Origin: Siphonodentalium dalli
Lineage: Eukaryota > Mollusca > Scaphopoda > Gadilida > Siphonodentaliidae
Reading direction: 5' to 3'
Length of the DNA stretch: 64,000 nt
NCBI GenBank assembly: GCA_032622095.1
Contig: CP136067.1
Location: forward strand, 177,290,556-177,354,555
Shown: piece by piece, positions 10,751-22,335 of the stretch
How the letters are laid out: every line of letters begins with the position of its first letter
Numbering within the stretch: the first letter of the stretch is position 1
Made by a program: the position numbers and the translations under genes
The notes under the pieces: model-generated
Told to the model about the DNA's origin: nothing
Seen by the model: the letters and a program-made list of their open reading frames with translations, nothing else
Databases searched by the model: none

Positions 10751-10985
10751 GTTACTATCGGAATTATGCACAGTGAAGTTCATTCCTAGCCGCGGTTTAC
10801 ATTTTATTGAGAACATAATTATAACATATTATGGACTGTCAAATATTTGGAGTGGCCTAAAATATAAATGTCGCGTGCAATGGGAAAATCTCAATCACTC
10901 TGGCTGGGCTGGAGACAATGCTGGAATCGAAATCGAAATTCGTGATGCAAGTAAACGTTATTATATCGCGTTTAAATTATCCTAA
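10725..10985 (+). CDS. Unassigned 86-codon ORF, doubtful
   Basis: An ATG-started ORF of 86 codons in otherwise non-coding DNA. Its start overlaps the interspersed repeat that ends near 10750. The protein is mixed in composition (Trp, Tyr and charged residues) and not low complexity. I do not recognise a family, and there is no signal peptide, splice context or poly(A) signal that would support a gene. A chance ORF of this length is quite possible. Confidence 0.15.
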   Translation: MDGVPKLGELLSELCTVKFIPSRGLHFIENIIITYYGLSNIWSGLKYKCRVQWENLNHSGWAGDNAGIEIEIRDASKRYYIAFKLS

Positions 10986-12539
10986 TATTACATAGTACCT
11001 ACGTGAATCTGATAATCCTCAGATATCCTTCTATTTTCACGAATCGACAAGAAACACATACTTATGAACAAAGGAGAAGATACATTCAGGTTATCGAAAA
11101 TTCGGTCAATGGTGGAAGCTGCATGATGACGTTGCTCGTCGAGTTTCGTTGACAAGCTTCTTCGTATTGCGCACACAGCGTCATTAATAAAATGGTTTCA
11201 GTTTGATGTTGGTAGTTTATATTCTATAATAATTTGTTCAAAAGGAGTGACTTTTAAAAGTTTTGTATTTAGTTTTAAGTCTGAGTCCGTGAGCCCGTGG
11301 TCTGTTTGCATTGTGAATCTCTGATTTCTCACTTGCCTTGATTGACCTAATTTATACACGAAGTTGCTATAGAACCCACTCTGTCGATGAACCCTTGTGC
11401 ATGTCTGGAGTGTAATATATCATAATCACACCACGATAAAAGGCCTAAGTTAATATTATTTGATGGGAATACGCATCTATGAAGTTATTTTATAGGATTA
11501 AAAAGACGCAGATATATATCCTAGCTTATGCCTGTGGTTCGTTAATTACGCTAGCGTATATGGTCATATTAGTAACAAACTGCCAATTGCTTAATCAAGT
11601 TATAGACTTCACCAACTTGACCTGAACATTGAAAAATTATATTTGAGTGTGTTGTGGGGCGCATTATTTGATCTTTTAGAAAGGTGTCGCCACCGATGGC
11701 ACGAAAATATGTTGTGAATGTTGAGGTTTCCAAGGACGCTGTCGCTAACAACGGAAACCAGCAAGTCCGTTCTAATGATGCTCCATAACATTGTTACGAC
11801 CCAGTGCCGTCACTCACGAAATGCTGGAGGTTAACTGTTCCAAGTTCTTGTAACCTTTCTCCCTCGCATATTATGAAGTCTATATGTCTAGTAGAGGGCG
11901 GATAGAGGCGTGGTTTACCTGGTGGGCTTTATATGTTGGTTTAAACAATATTTAATTTGAACTAATACAGAACATAATTACATACAATAAATACAAAACA
12001 TTTAATTTTTTTAAGTGTTCAAAAGAGGATTGGGCAACACGCTTGGGGGCTTTTGTTAAGTCCTATCCTCAGAAAATAAATGTTACCCCAATAGATACCA
12101 TTGGGGTATAGCAGAGGAGTTTGGTTCTGTGTGGTCCGAATAATAAAGTTTAGGTGAAGGGATAGGAAAGAGAAAGGGAGTGCAGGCAGTGGTTGAAAAT
12201 GGGTAGGTGAACTTACTATTAACAGTAGGATAAGATATATCACGGATAAATAAGTGAGGATTGTATCGTTTTAAATTGATCACCATTTATTGTCACAAGC
12301 CAGTGAAATGTCTTAATGCAAATAAATTTGAGCACGCTACGACCCAATTGGAGAGAATTTCAAATCGGCGGAATATCAGAATTATTCACATTCCTTTAAT
12401 GAGCTTTTTAGTTAATGTATTTAATAAGTATTTAATAAGTGACGAAATGTGTATGTACCATAACTAATTATTCCAGTATAGAGGGCGAGATGGTAGGGCT
12501 AAAACACGCGCAGTGACTATAATTTAAGACATTACATAT
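10986..12539. other. Non-coding stretch; shares a ~50-bp segment with 44495-44550
   Basis: No gene is recognised. The reverse complement of about 10998-11050 matches 44498-44550 ('gtcgattc-gaaaatagaaggatat...attatcaga'). Elsewhere I see no repeat or coding signature. Confidence 0.35.
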
Positions 12540-13914
12540 AGGTTATTAGTAACACGCGTGTTTCGACTTAAACCACCGTACCTGTGAGTCAGAAACGCCC
12601 AGTACAGACAATGAACTTCTGTACAACATCGAAAATTTTAATGTTCAAATCATCAGCGATATCAGGCGACCCATACAGAAGTACATCAGGTGATATTATA
12701 ATTGATGGCAGATCAGCTAACATTTCAGTTCTTGCTTGAGTATATAATGGACATTTCAAGAGAAAATGATATGCTGATTCAATTTCAAAACCACCACAAT
12801 GACACATCGGGGACTCTTTAAGGTGATTTGTGATAAGGTCTTTGTTCAGGTTACTGCATCCCAATCTGATTCTAGTATGATAAACTTGAGCTTTACGAGA
12901 ATAACTATGGTAATAAAATTTAGCAATCTTTGAACGACCAGTGATAATGTTTCGCTTAAAATCGGCTAACGTTTCTGAAGACCTTACCGAGTCAGATAAT
13001 CTGTTCCAAGCACGTGTGGCAGATGGTAGAAATGTATACATATAGTAATTATTATTACTATCAGGCGGGTTGATGCTGGGATGTCTAAGATTGTAGCCAG
13101 TTGAGGAAGAATCAGGTGGAATCATATTAGATAAGTAGGATGGAGCTCTGTGTTTTGTCATATTGCAAAACTGAATTATTTTCTGCTTAGGCCTGCGTTG
13201 TGCAAGCGGTTCCCAACCTGTTTCAAGTAATAATTTCCTATAGCTAGCACTTCTGGTTGCCCCAGTAACTATTCTTGCCATTTAATACTGGATATCCTCA
13301 ATTCTATCGCTCGTACACTTGGGGATATTATCCCACACAGGTGATGCATACTCTAGGATAGGGCGAATAAATGAAAAATATATTGTTTCAAGAGACTTTC
13401 TGCTTAATCTAAATTTATGTCTTTTTACAAGGTTTACTCTCTTCCATGCCTTATCAATTATGCTACAGACGTGACTTTCCCATGACCCAGAACTATCGAA
13501 TGTGACTCCAAGATGTTTGTCACTACTTACTTTAGTTATTTCAGATCCATCCATGAATAGAGGCGGGTGATCTATGGTTATTGCTTTCCTGGATACTACT
13601 ATAGCTTCGGTCTTAAGGGGGTTAAACTTTACTAGCCACTTTTTTGACCATTCAAAGATAGTACTGATGTCTTTGTTAATTATTTCAGCAGCGAGAGTTG
13701 GGTTTTCAACACATAAGTATATGGATGTGTCATCTGCAAAAAGACGGATGTTACACACTATTTTGTCGGTTATGTCATTTATATAAATAAGAAATAATAG
13801 CGGTCCGAGGATATATCCCTGGGGCACGCCAGCAGATATGCATTTCCAATCTGAACTAACATTATCTATAAATACTCGCTTTATATGTTGAGAGGAGTAG
13901 GAGGTGGATAAACT
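12540..13914 (-). pseudogene. 5'-truncated non-LTR retrotransposon ORF2, RT C-terminal half (Jockey/CR1/I-like superfamily)
   Basis: On the minus strand the frame opens at about 13914 with a segment typical of RT (QRVF-like, then VSSDWKCISAGVPQG). It runs through PQGYILGPLLFLIYINDI, the catalytic RLFADDTSIY (YADD equivalent FADD), thumb motifs WLVKFNP.KTE, HLGVTFD, SFIRPILEYASPVWDN, ARIVTGAT, GWEPLAQRR, and a C-terminal cysteine/histidine motif CHCGGFEIESAYHFLLKCP, ending at 12589. One in-frame TAA at 13282-13284 falls inside the conserved IQ..ARIVTG block; otherwise the frame is open for over 430 codons. The upstream RT fingers and endonuclease are missing, and the break abuts a 21-bp satellite. 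5' truncation is typical of target-primed reverse transcription. The clade cannot be fixed from this fragment. Confidence 0.88.
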
Positions 13915-14300
13915 CGGACCTCTGTCTGACTTTATAACTCGGAATTCTGACTTTGTAAACTCGGAATTCTAACTTTATAGCTCGGAATTCTGACTTTACA
14001 AACTCGGAATTCTGATTTTATAACTCGGATTGCTGACTTTATAACTCAAAATTCTGCCTTCATAAACTCTGAATTCTGACTTTATAAAAACGGAATTCTG
14101 TCTTTATACCTCGTGGATTTTCTAACTTTATGAACTCGAAATTCTGACTTTAAAAACACTTAATTCTGTCTTTATACCTCGTGGATTTCTCGGAATTCTG
14201 TCTTTATACCTCGTGTATTTCTAACTTTATAAACTCGGAATTCTGACTTATAAGCGCGTGTTCTGATTTAAAAACTCGTGGACTCGGAATTCTGATTCAT
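13910..14300. repeat. ~21-bp satellite, AACTCGGAATTCTGACTTTAT-like unit
   Basis: About 17 diverged units with GAATTC in most. A variant TGTCTTTATACCTCGTGGAT occurs in the centre. It starts exactly where the RT homology of the neighbouring LINE relic stops. Confidence 0.85.
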
Positions 14301-14303
14301 TAA

Positions 14304-14450
14304 AGTGATGTGAAACACTGCGGTAGGGTGATCAAATAGAAATGGAAAATAATCTTGCTCAAAGTAGTTATTTTTACAAATATTATAACCAAATTGGCAA
14401 CACACATCGCCATTCTTATATATTAATTAATTGCAGTGATTCTCGAAGGT
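14304..14450 (+). repeat. Interspersed repeat J, copy 1
   Basis: Nearly the same sequence as 21274-21425: 'gaaacactgcggtagggtg', 'aatcttgctcaaagtagtta', 'cttatatattaattaa-tgcagtg'. No coding capacity. Confidence 0.75.
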
Positions 14451-14552
14451 GAATGACGGATGCTAACCTGTCAGTTTCACATACCCGAACAAATACATAA
14501 TATGTCTTTAACTCGGAATTGTGATATATTTTTCTCGGAATTAAGCGAAAGT

Positions 14553-14662
14553 AAGTGAAAGTAGATTAATACACTAGAGTTATTCTTCTTGTTCGGCTAT
14601 ATGAGCGGCGTTGTTTGGCGAAACAATAATAATAACTCTAGTGTTTTAATCTACTTTCACTT
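14553..14662. repeat. Hairpin-forming inverted repeat
   Basis: Arms of about 31 bases (AAGTGAAAGTAGATTAATAC... and its near-exact complement ending at 14662) enclose a loop of about 45 bases. It may be a small MITE or foldback. Confidence 0.7.
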
Positions 14663-14713
14663 AAGCAAATAGAAATCAATACAGATAAGACATTAATTTA
14701 TTCAGAGATATAG

Positions 14714-15818
14714 TCTTTATATATAAAATCAGTCGTCTGTCTGTCTGTGTGTGTATAACTCGGTCACGCTTTTGGCGCGTTTATAACTTTTCAACCATGC
14801 GTCCATTGAGGCCCAAATTTGGACCACGGCCTGCACTGTGTCGTAGAAGATGACTCACCAAGTTTCACGCCGATTGGTCAAAGAAAACCTGAGAATGAAC
14901 ATGGTACCAAAATGCTGTATTTGCACTCAAGTAGACACTCTTTCTTACGACGTTTGTCGAAATGACATCATATGACGTCGCACGCAAACCCACACTTGCT
15001 TTGCTATTGTAGACGAAACTTCCATTCGCTCTACCAACGCTTTGTTGGAAATAGGCGCTAAATTCAGGTCAGTTCAGGTTCAGTGTGAATATAAGTAACG
15101 AATGTTGATTTGGTCGTGGAAGTGCATGTAGTGTGGTAAAGAGTCGAGATTAGAAAGCTGTACTATCGTTGGGAATGGGTGCTAATATGGTACTTTAATT
15201 TGCCAGTTCGGTGTGCACATAAGTAAAGAATGCTGTCTATGACATGAAAGTTGTGCACTGAGTGTGGAATCGAAGGAGTACCGGTATACCTGGAAGATGG
15301 CGAATGGACACACTCTGACCTCCATCCAGTGGGGACCGTTCAGTAGATTCGCCGGAACTCGGTTAGAATAACCACATTCCCGGGCCGGGACTAATACAGT
15401 GTAAACAATACCGTCGACGCTAATTAATCCTCGTTTAATCTTTCAGTTGAGTGCAAATCTGATAAAAGAATGCTTAAAATATCAAAATGTGCGCGAAGCG
15501 CGCGCTGTTTAAGATCATATAATGTGCTCAAAAGTATATTTCAGTATAGTATAGAGTAATATTTAAAGTAATATGCTGATTTTGTTTAGTTCAATGTGTG
15601 CATGCGTATAGGGCCTAAATATGTAGGCTGGATTTGTGGAAATACAGTTTTAGTGAAATAATGTGTTCCCTCGCGCATCCAGTGACAAAAAAGAGAAGCA
15701 TGGCCATTCCATTTCTAATATAGAAATGAGAATTTGTTCATGACCGCAGACACTAGAAAGTAACAAAGAACATTATATACCCGTCATTTTGTGACGGGCA
15801 ATCCCCTATATATATAGT
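14714..15818 (+). mobile_element. Non-autonomous Helitron-like element, candidate
   Basis: The left end begins TCTTTATATATAAAATCAG followed by TCTGTCTGTCTGTG. It then reads like repeats found at Helitron 5' ends ('ataactcggtcacgc', 'caagtttcacgccgattgg'). Near the right end is a hairpin CCCGTCA-TTTTG-TGACGGG (15780-15798) followed by CAATCCCCTA. Helitrons usually end with a short hairpin and CTRR about ten bases on; here CTAT replaces CTRR, so the exact end is uncertain. Segments of the interior (14960-15100) recur inverted at 37625-37745. No Rep/helicase ORF is present. Confidence 0.45.
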
Positions 15819-15969
15819 ACATATATATATTAATCCTGTCATTATAAGCAACAACTGTTAATAATGTCTTCTACAACATGTTCTTTGAAATTAGGCACAT
15901 TGAATGCTATATGTATAATAGGTAGCAGTAGCTACATCAGTCTGTTATTATCCGACGAGACCACATTTA

Positions 15970-17415
15970 AAGATCGGCAGATACAAAGGTGGTGTTTCTA
16001 TTTTCTGGCACAAACGCTTCGATAGCGTGATGTCTGCAAAAGAGTACAATGATGATCGAATTATTGAAATTCAAATCCACCTATCACTATCTTTATATCT
16101 TCCAATTCTATCTTCCATCGACATACTGTTCGGTCGAATTTTACAAAGAATATCTTGAGAAAGTTTCTGATCTAATAATAGGCTATTCATCATTAGATTA
16201 TAGATTTAGATAAAGTAATTTTTATTGGGGATTTCAACTGAAATCTTGAGAAAACAAACTCGCGTAACAGGTGTTTTCGGGATATGCTGAGTGCTCGTAG
16301 ATATATGTCTGCCAATAGTTCAATTCTGTATCAAGATTGTTTCACAACGTTTGTCCCCGCGGACGGAACATGTGGGACTATCATCGATAATATATCAATA
16401 CAAAATGATGAATTTCACAGGGTCCGCCGAGTAGTGGTGCTTGATGACCACGAGGGTAACACTTCTAACCATGGGCAAATCATTATGGAGATTGCCTGTG
16501 ATATAGACTAAATACAAAAATTTAAACGCGGTACCCGGCATGAGACTGGCGAAATTTTTGGGCTAATAATAACATGTTGCCATGCAATCAATCTAATCTA
16601 AAAGCAGCTTTACCTGTTTGCAATATGTCTGATATTTAAATGCTTGACATTGTTTACGATAAAGTGGCAGCAATTCAAACTGCAGCTGAGCTCGGAATCC
16701 CAACAAAAATCATTTAAGCCTTTTCTGAAAACATACTGGAATACTTCACTAAAGCAAATACACAGATAAATGCGCTCTTGTCGTGGTACATGGTTATCAG
16801 AGGGGAGGAATAGAGGGCACTCGCACCAAAGTTACTCGCGGTATAAAGAATCAAAGTGATTATTTTGAAAAGAATGACGCAAATGCAATTCGAAATTCAT
16901 GGCTGACCAGAATAATGAATTAGACCAAGCTACCGAAAAGGATCAGGAACTATTGTTTAGAAAATTCAACACGTTCAGACCTAAACGAAAAGAGACGAAT
17001 AACAATCTTTGAGGTTGGTGATATCACGATCAGAACACGCAATGAAATAACTAATGCATGGGAAAATTATTATGATACTTTATACTTCCAACTTTGCTCC
17101 GACGAATTCGACAACTCTTTCTTTAACGATATTAACAAACTTCTAATCTTTTAAATGACACCGAACGTGGGTCATATGATGACATAACATGGAAGAACTT
17201 ATAACGGTTATAAAAGCATTGAATACAGGCAACAAAATGTCTTTAATGACCCATGTTAATAGCCGCTGCTATTCGCAAATGGAAAGAACGCTCTTCTTGA
17301 TGGGTTGCGCTCAAGTGACAATTTCCAGATTAAGAAATGTCAGTTCTTACCAACTGGGAAAATTGAAAGATTTGATGACTGGTGAATTTGTAATGGATAG
17401 GAATATTTTGTGAAC
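15970..17415 (+). pseudogene. Non-LTR retrotransposon relic: APE endonuclease and start of RT
   Basis: Pieces in all three frames line up with an APE-type endonuclease followed by an RT N-terminus. GRYKGGVSIFWHKR begins near 15976. NDDRIIEIQ, a FYLPSTY...YKEYLEK segment and KVIFIGDFN follow; the GDFN motif is at 16227-16238. 16284-16511 carries TIIDNISI and the DDHEGNTSNHGQI block, which supplies the catalytic Asp-His of the fold. Later fragments (AWENYYDTLY near 17055, TMEELITVIKALNTGNKM at 17187) resemble the linker and RT fingers. Many frameshifts and stops show it is long dead. It runs opposite to the RT relic at 12540-13914, so the two are separate insertions. Confidence 0.72.
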
Positions 17416-18544
17416 TATATTTTTCCAAAGAGTGATCATTCAGTCGAAATCAATTGACATTTCACGATTCAAAAAGCGACTGTGTCTTAGAGTCCACATA
17501 GTCCAGTCATATTCGACACTAACATGTTCAAAGTTTTCTAAGCCAATTTTCAACTTACCGAGTAAAGCAGAAATACTTGTCATTCGTATCTCACAGACAT
17601 CGCGATAATTAAAAAATCATCCACAAACAAAGCGTCGAAAACGGTCACAAAAACAACACCTCATAATTGAGAACGTTCTTTGTGATCTATCGCTCAAGCA
17701 TTTGCGCTCTTTATATGTGGCGACCATCGGCAGTTTTAACACGTTTTAAAAGTTCCTCATTTGAAATTCGATATTTGGACATCGACCCCATATAAATTGT
17801 CCATGGGTACGATCTAGCTATTTGCTGGTACATGTATATAAAGCATACATATGGTATATTTATCGTGCCAAATCGGACAGGAACCAGCATCACAACCGGA
17901 AAGTTTGGTCAACAGTTGCAAATTTCATAGATGACACTACATTAGTTGGAAATTTGTTGTTTAGTATATTTTCCTACTTTTGTTTAAGTTTTGTCTGAAC
18001 TGGCCATCAGTTGGAAATTTCCCGACCTATAGCGCGGGTGTCAGGTTGGGAATTTCCAACACATGGAAAGCTTGAGGCCAGTCTAGATGCTAGGATTGTG
18101 GAATTTTCATGTTCAGATTTCAGAAACATGGTCAGCCGGGTGTGTCCTGGTCTCCCCCCCCCCCCCCCCGTGGCCAGTAAAACCTGTTAATCAAGTTAAG
18201 AATGACAAATCGGGTGTGAATTATCTAGAGTTAGACCACTAGATGGTAGTATCTTGCAATTTCAGGTTCGGATCTCAATATTTTCTCACATTGGGCCCAG
18301 TGGATCCTCACACAGACCGGCGACTACTGATTAATTTAGAATAGCCCACCATCTGGTATTGACTATAATAATACAAAGGGGATCGGGGCAAAAGTATTTT
18401 CAACTTATGAAGCTCCTCTCCCAATACAAACAATTAAGCATACACAATGTTTAGAAGATGACAGCTGAAAAAAGCGCCTGCCAGAGCTTATTGCTATATT
18501 GGTTATGGTTGATTTTGGTATCTACAAAATTTGGTGGAGTGTGT
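17416..18544. other. Non-coding stretch with a C16 run
   Basis: No gene is seen. A 16-base C run is at 18154-18169. Palindromic words TTGGAAATTTCC and GGGAATTTCCAAC at 17945-18065 recur near 53805-53870. Confidence 0.35.
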
Positions 18545-18928
18545 AATTGTTTATTCGTTTTAACTAAATGTCGGAGCAGGGTTTTGTGCAAAGGGGTATT
18601 TTTTATCATATATATGTTAGTCAAGTGTTAGTCAGCTACCCTGGAAGGCAGTACATACGGTGGATGTGATTGAGTGGGGAGTACCCGGAGAGGGCCGGAG
18701 TAGGTCCATATAGTTGAATACTACCATCTGGTCTGGTTCAATGGGCGGGGGGGGGGGGGTGTTAGTTGGAAATCCAAAAGTTGACACTTTAGATACACAC
18801 TAGCCACGTCCGGACAGGACAGCTTTAACTTATTATATAAAACAGAGAATCTCACGCGGGCGACCAATCACTCGAAGCTCTGCGCAGGTCCCGTGGGCGC
18901 GCGCTGTAAGATGACCATAGTAAATTGT
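18545..18928 (+). repeat. Tandem duplication, unit 1
   Basis: Shares with 18929-19266, in order, 'tgtttattcgtt', 'gcaaaggggtattt', 'accatatatatgttagtca', 'tggaaggcagtacatac', 'ggagtaggtccatat', 'atactaccatctggtc', 'cactagcca-gtccggacag' and a GC-rich end 'cgaagctctgcgcaggtcccg'. It contains a G13 run at 18747-18759 that unit 2 lacks. Confidence 0.85.
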
Positions 18929-19266
18929 TTATTCATTGTAACCCCCCAAATGTCGGAGGGTGTTCTGCAAAGGGGTATTTAATACCATATATATGTTAGT
19001 CAACTACTCTGGAAGGCAGTACATACAGTAGATCAACAATAGAGAACTGGTGGTTGTGGGGAGTAGGTGGGGAGTAGGTCCATATGTGGGAATACTACCA
19101 TCTGGTCGGGTTTAATGACACGTTAGATACTTTAGAAACACACTAGCCATGTCCGGACAGGAGAGTTTTATCTTATAATATAAAACAGAATGTCACGCGG
19201 GCGACCAAATCACTCGAAGCTCTGCGCAGGTCCCGTGGGCGCGCGCTGTAAGATGACCAGAGTAAA
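18929..19266 (+). repeat. Tandem duplication, unit 2
   Basis: The second, shorter unit, ending like the first with 'gggcgcgcgctgtaagatgacca'. The last ~70 bases are almost identical between units, whereas the middle has diverged. Confidence 0.85.
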
Positions 19267-19529
19267 TCCAACGACAAACAGACAACTCCCAGAGATCGAA
19301 TTAAGAGCGTAGGCTGGCGACAATCTTCTTCAATCGCTCCCCGATGGCTCTAATTTCAGGCGTCAGATAAAGTCCAGATAATGCCTGCCTGACCGATTGG
19401 TAATGTGAACGCCTGTAAACTCCGCAACAGTGCTGTGACGACCCACATATTTATTTCTCATTATGGTACAACAAATCGAGTGTTAAAGTAGATCATGCTA
19501 TGATTCTCCATTGTAGCTACGCCCACCCG

Positions 19530-19615
19530 CGGCCCGCGCGTAGAGATTATATTCCACCAGAACAAAACCTGGGAACTTTTTTTTGTTGTGACCTGATTTG
19601 ACAGGGAACTTTATA
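19530..19615 (+). repeat. Solo arm of the large palindromic MITE seen at 47188-47704
   Basis: 'gagattatattccaccag-acaaaacctgggaacttttt' and 'gacagggaac-ttata' match the 47220-47295 arm. The other arm is absent. Confidence 0.65.
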
Positions 19616-19732
19616 CCATTGAACAAACAAGGTAGAGAAAACAACATACATGAATAAGTCATATCAATAACAATACACAGACATCATTATATTGTAATCC
19701 ATGATGCAAAATACATTAGCGTGGTATCCTTT

Positions 19733-20373
19733 TTAAAGGGGTACTGTACGCCAATTTCAATAAATTCCCGGTAACAATTGCGATCTAATATCAATATTAT
19801 ATTTTAAAATAACGTATTTGAGTCGACGATGTCTACTGAAAACGTTCCGGTTAACAGGCTACCACAAAAGTAAAATTGAATTATTTAATATAAAATCATT
19901 TATGGCTGGAGTCATAAAATGGAGAATTATGCCAGTACGAGTTACCGTTCTTGAAATCTCACATGTTGGGTGTCTTTTATCGACGGCCGTTTACGACGAA
20001 CATTATTGAGTTGCGAACAAAACATGTTACATGCAAAAGGAAGTCCCGCTATAACCAATTTGGAAAAAAAGAGAAGAAACAAGATTCATAAAGCGTCAAG
20101 TATTTTTATAGGGGGTGAGATTGTTCGATGGAAGAGATTGCAGGCATCAATTGAACTTCCGGTTCATCATGCAACCTGCGTCTTCTCCGGTGAAGGTCAA
20201 AAACATGGCGCGTAGTTTGAAATCGTAATATTTTTATTTCCAAGATCAATATTTTCGTCGCTAAATTAGGTTTATACGAAACTCATATAACACGAACACA
20301 ATCTAACTTGAAAGTTATGTCAATGGGAGTAAATAAAAAAAATTGCCTATCTCTGTGTACAGTACCCCTTTAA
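19733..20373. mobile_element. TTAA-flanked MITE, family A
   Basis: Starts TTAAAGGGGTACTGTAC (19733) and ends with the inverse GTACAGTACCCCTTTAA (20373). TTAA at both ends is the target duplication expected of piggyBac or Kolobok transposons. About 640 bp with no recognisable transposase. The plus-strand ORF at 19970-20215 is not assignable. Confidence 0.75.
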
Positions 20374-21273
20374 AGATAGTTTTTATAAATATGCTTACCC
20401 TTTTATGAAGGCTCAGATATTCAGTTAACAGTAAATAGTGAAATATATTTATTTTGTTAGGCTTCTCCCAGGAATATTTGGGGATGTAAATGTCGCGTAA
20501 ATTTTGTAACTTTTTATTATAGGATCATAAAGTGATATTCGTCGCAAGTACTGTTTTAACATACAACACACCTTAAGTTGTTTGCAGTGTTTGTGTTTTC
20601 TTTTGTCCATTTATTTTTTCTACTATTAACTGATGATTAGATGTTCTTATTTTCAATAAGCATACTATATAGTTAGACAAATGTGATGGTAAATAAACTA
20701 AATAGCGACTCATTTTCATGGATTGTTTTATGTCCCTGTATGTAAAATATGGCACGCGATGAAGTAGAAGCATTCAGGCTGTCAAAGAGGTTGCGCTCAT
20801 ACGTCATGGCTCATATGGCATGTTGTTTAGGCACAACACATTCGTTCGTTTTCTAACGGGTATATGCAGATTTACATTATATGCGTGAATCGGCTCGCAT
20901 GCACGTGTATCATTGCTGAAACAGCTTTACCTGATATATGAACAATATATAAATTAACAAGACAAATCATATATGTAACAAGCATTTCCGCTTATTAAAC
21001 AGGCATCTAAATCAATTGCACTTTATCCTCATGTACAGAGCAGTCAATTGTATCAGTATATGCTGTAATAATGATCAAATCTTATGTCAGAACTATCCCC
21101 TCTGACGCCAACGATCACGTGCCACGATACTCACGATCGAGTAAAAAGAGAAACAAATTGACACTGGTGCTTTAAGAGCCACGTAGTGTCGACGAACCCA
21201 GACGATCACATGACACGATACTCACGATCGTGCACAGTAAACAGAGAACAAAAACCGACCCTCGTACTTTGAA
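20374..21273. other. Non-coding stretch
   Basis: No gene or clear repeat. A duplicated phrase 'gatcacgtg-cacgatactcacgatcg' occurs near 21112-21140 and 21203-21230. Confidence 0.3.
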
Positions 21274-21425
21274 GTGATGAGAAACACTCCGGTAGGGTGA
21301 TCAAATACAAATGGAGAATAATCTTGCTCAAAGTAGTTATTTTTTACAAATATTATTTCCAATTTTACAACCCACACCGTCATGCTTATATATTAATTAA
21401 ATGCAGTGCCTATCGGCGGTGGAAT
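21274..21425 (+). repeat. Interspersed repeat J, copy 2
   Basis: Same family as 14304-14450 and on the same strand. It lies ~200 bp upstream of a TTAA MITE. Confidence 0.75.
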
Positions 21426-21619
21426 CGTTTTCGTAAATTTATCGCCGATACTTGCATCCCGAATCAAGAAGTAAATATTTACAATTGAGCATAGTTCAGA
21501 CGACGTTATCTATATATGGAGTGGTATGGCCGATATGCTTGATTTTTTTCATCCAGTTGGCATAGCGCCTGAGTACTAATTTATCAATTTAACGCACCAG
21601 AACGAGTCCATAATATGTC

Positions 21620-22136
21620 TTAAAGGCACGGGCGGCGTTCGTTGCAGAAATATTCATATTTGTTCAAATCGCCATCAACGGCAGGAATATTAAAATATAT
21701 ATAGTTTTGTTCATATGCCAAACATAATCAGCGCGTAAATAGTATATTGTCGCCAAGACGTACGATGGTGTACGTAAACAAGAGCCTTCTCGTGTTACAG
21801 AAGTTTACATAACACAGCGCAATTCTATTGGTTAATCACACAACAATGATATAAACGCTCTTTATTATATCCATATCAGGACAACATCAACAAACAACGC
21901 TCTTTATGTTTACCATATCCGGTTCTGAACAAAAGCCAGGTTCTGTAACATTTTTTGCTTTTGTTTACATAACAAAGGAAAAACATTTGACAATAACATA
22001 CTGTTTATGCCGTATTTCTTATTGGTATAAGAACAAGGTATGTCTATATTTTACTATTATATCTGTTTATGGCGGGTTTTGGCGGAGGTGAATATTTTAA
22101 CAGCATACCCACCGCCAACGCCGCCCGTATCTTTAA
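21620..22136. mobile_element. TTAA-flanked MITE, family B, copy 1
   Basis: Begins TTAAAGGCACGGGCGGCGTT and ends AACGCCGCCCGTATCTTTAA; the ends are inverted with two mismatches and TTAA is intact on both sides. The interior is about 85-90% like 58473-58981 by eye and twice carries CGCTCTTTAT. No coding sequence. Confidence 0.85.
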
Positions 22137-22335
22137 ACGAGCCACATATTGTTGACGAACACAAACGATCACATGATGATGATACCGCCATGCCCCAATG
22201 ACGATCCCGCCATGACAACGAAACTAAAACGTTGAATATACCATGTATATAACAGATGATAAACTGAACTTCTGCAGCCTTTAGAATGACTGATGTCCTC
22301 ACGAATACATTCGTACTCGACTTCTGCACAGCGGC

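Noticed and set aside
17189-17413. Stand-alone 74-codon gene
   Set aside because: Its N-terminus continues the non-LTR relic (linker and RT fingers), so it belongs to that pseudogene.
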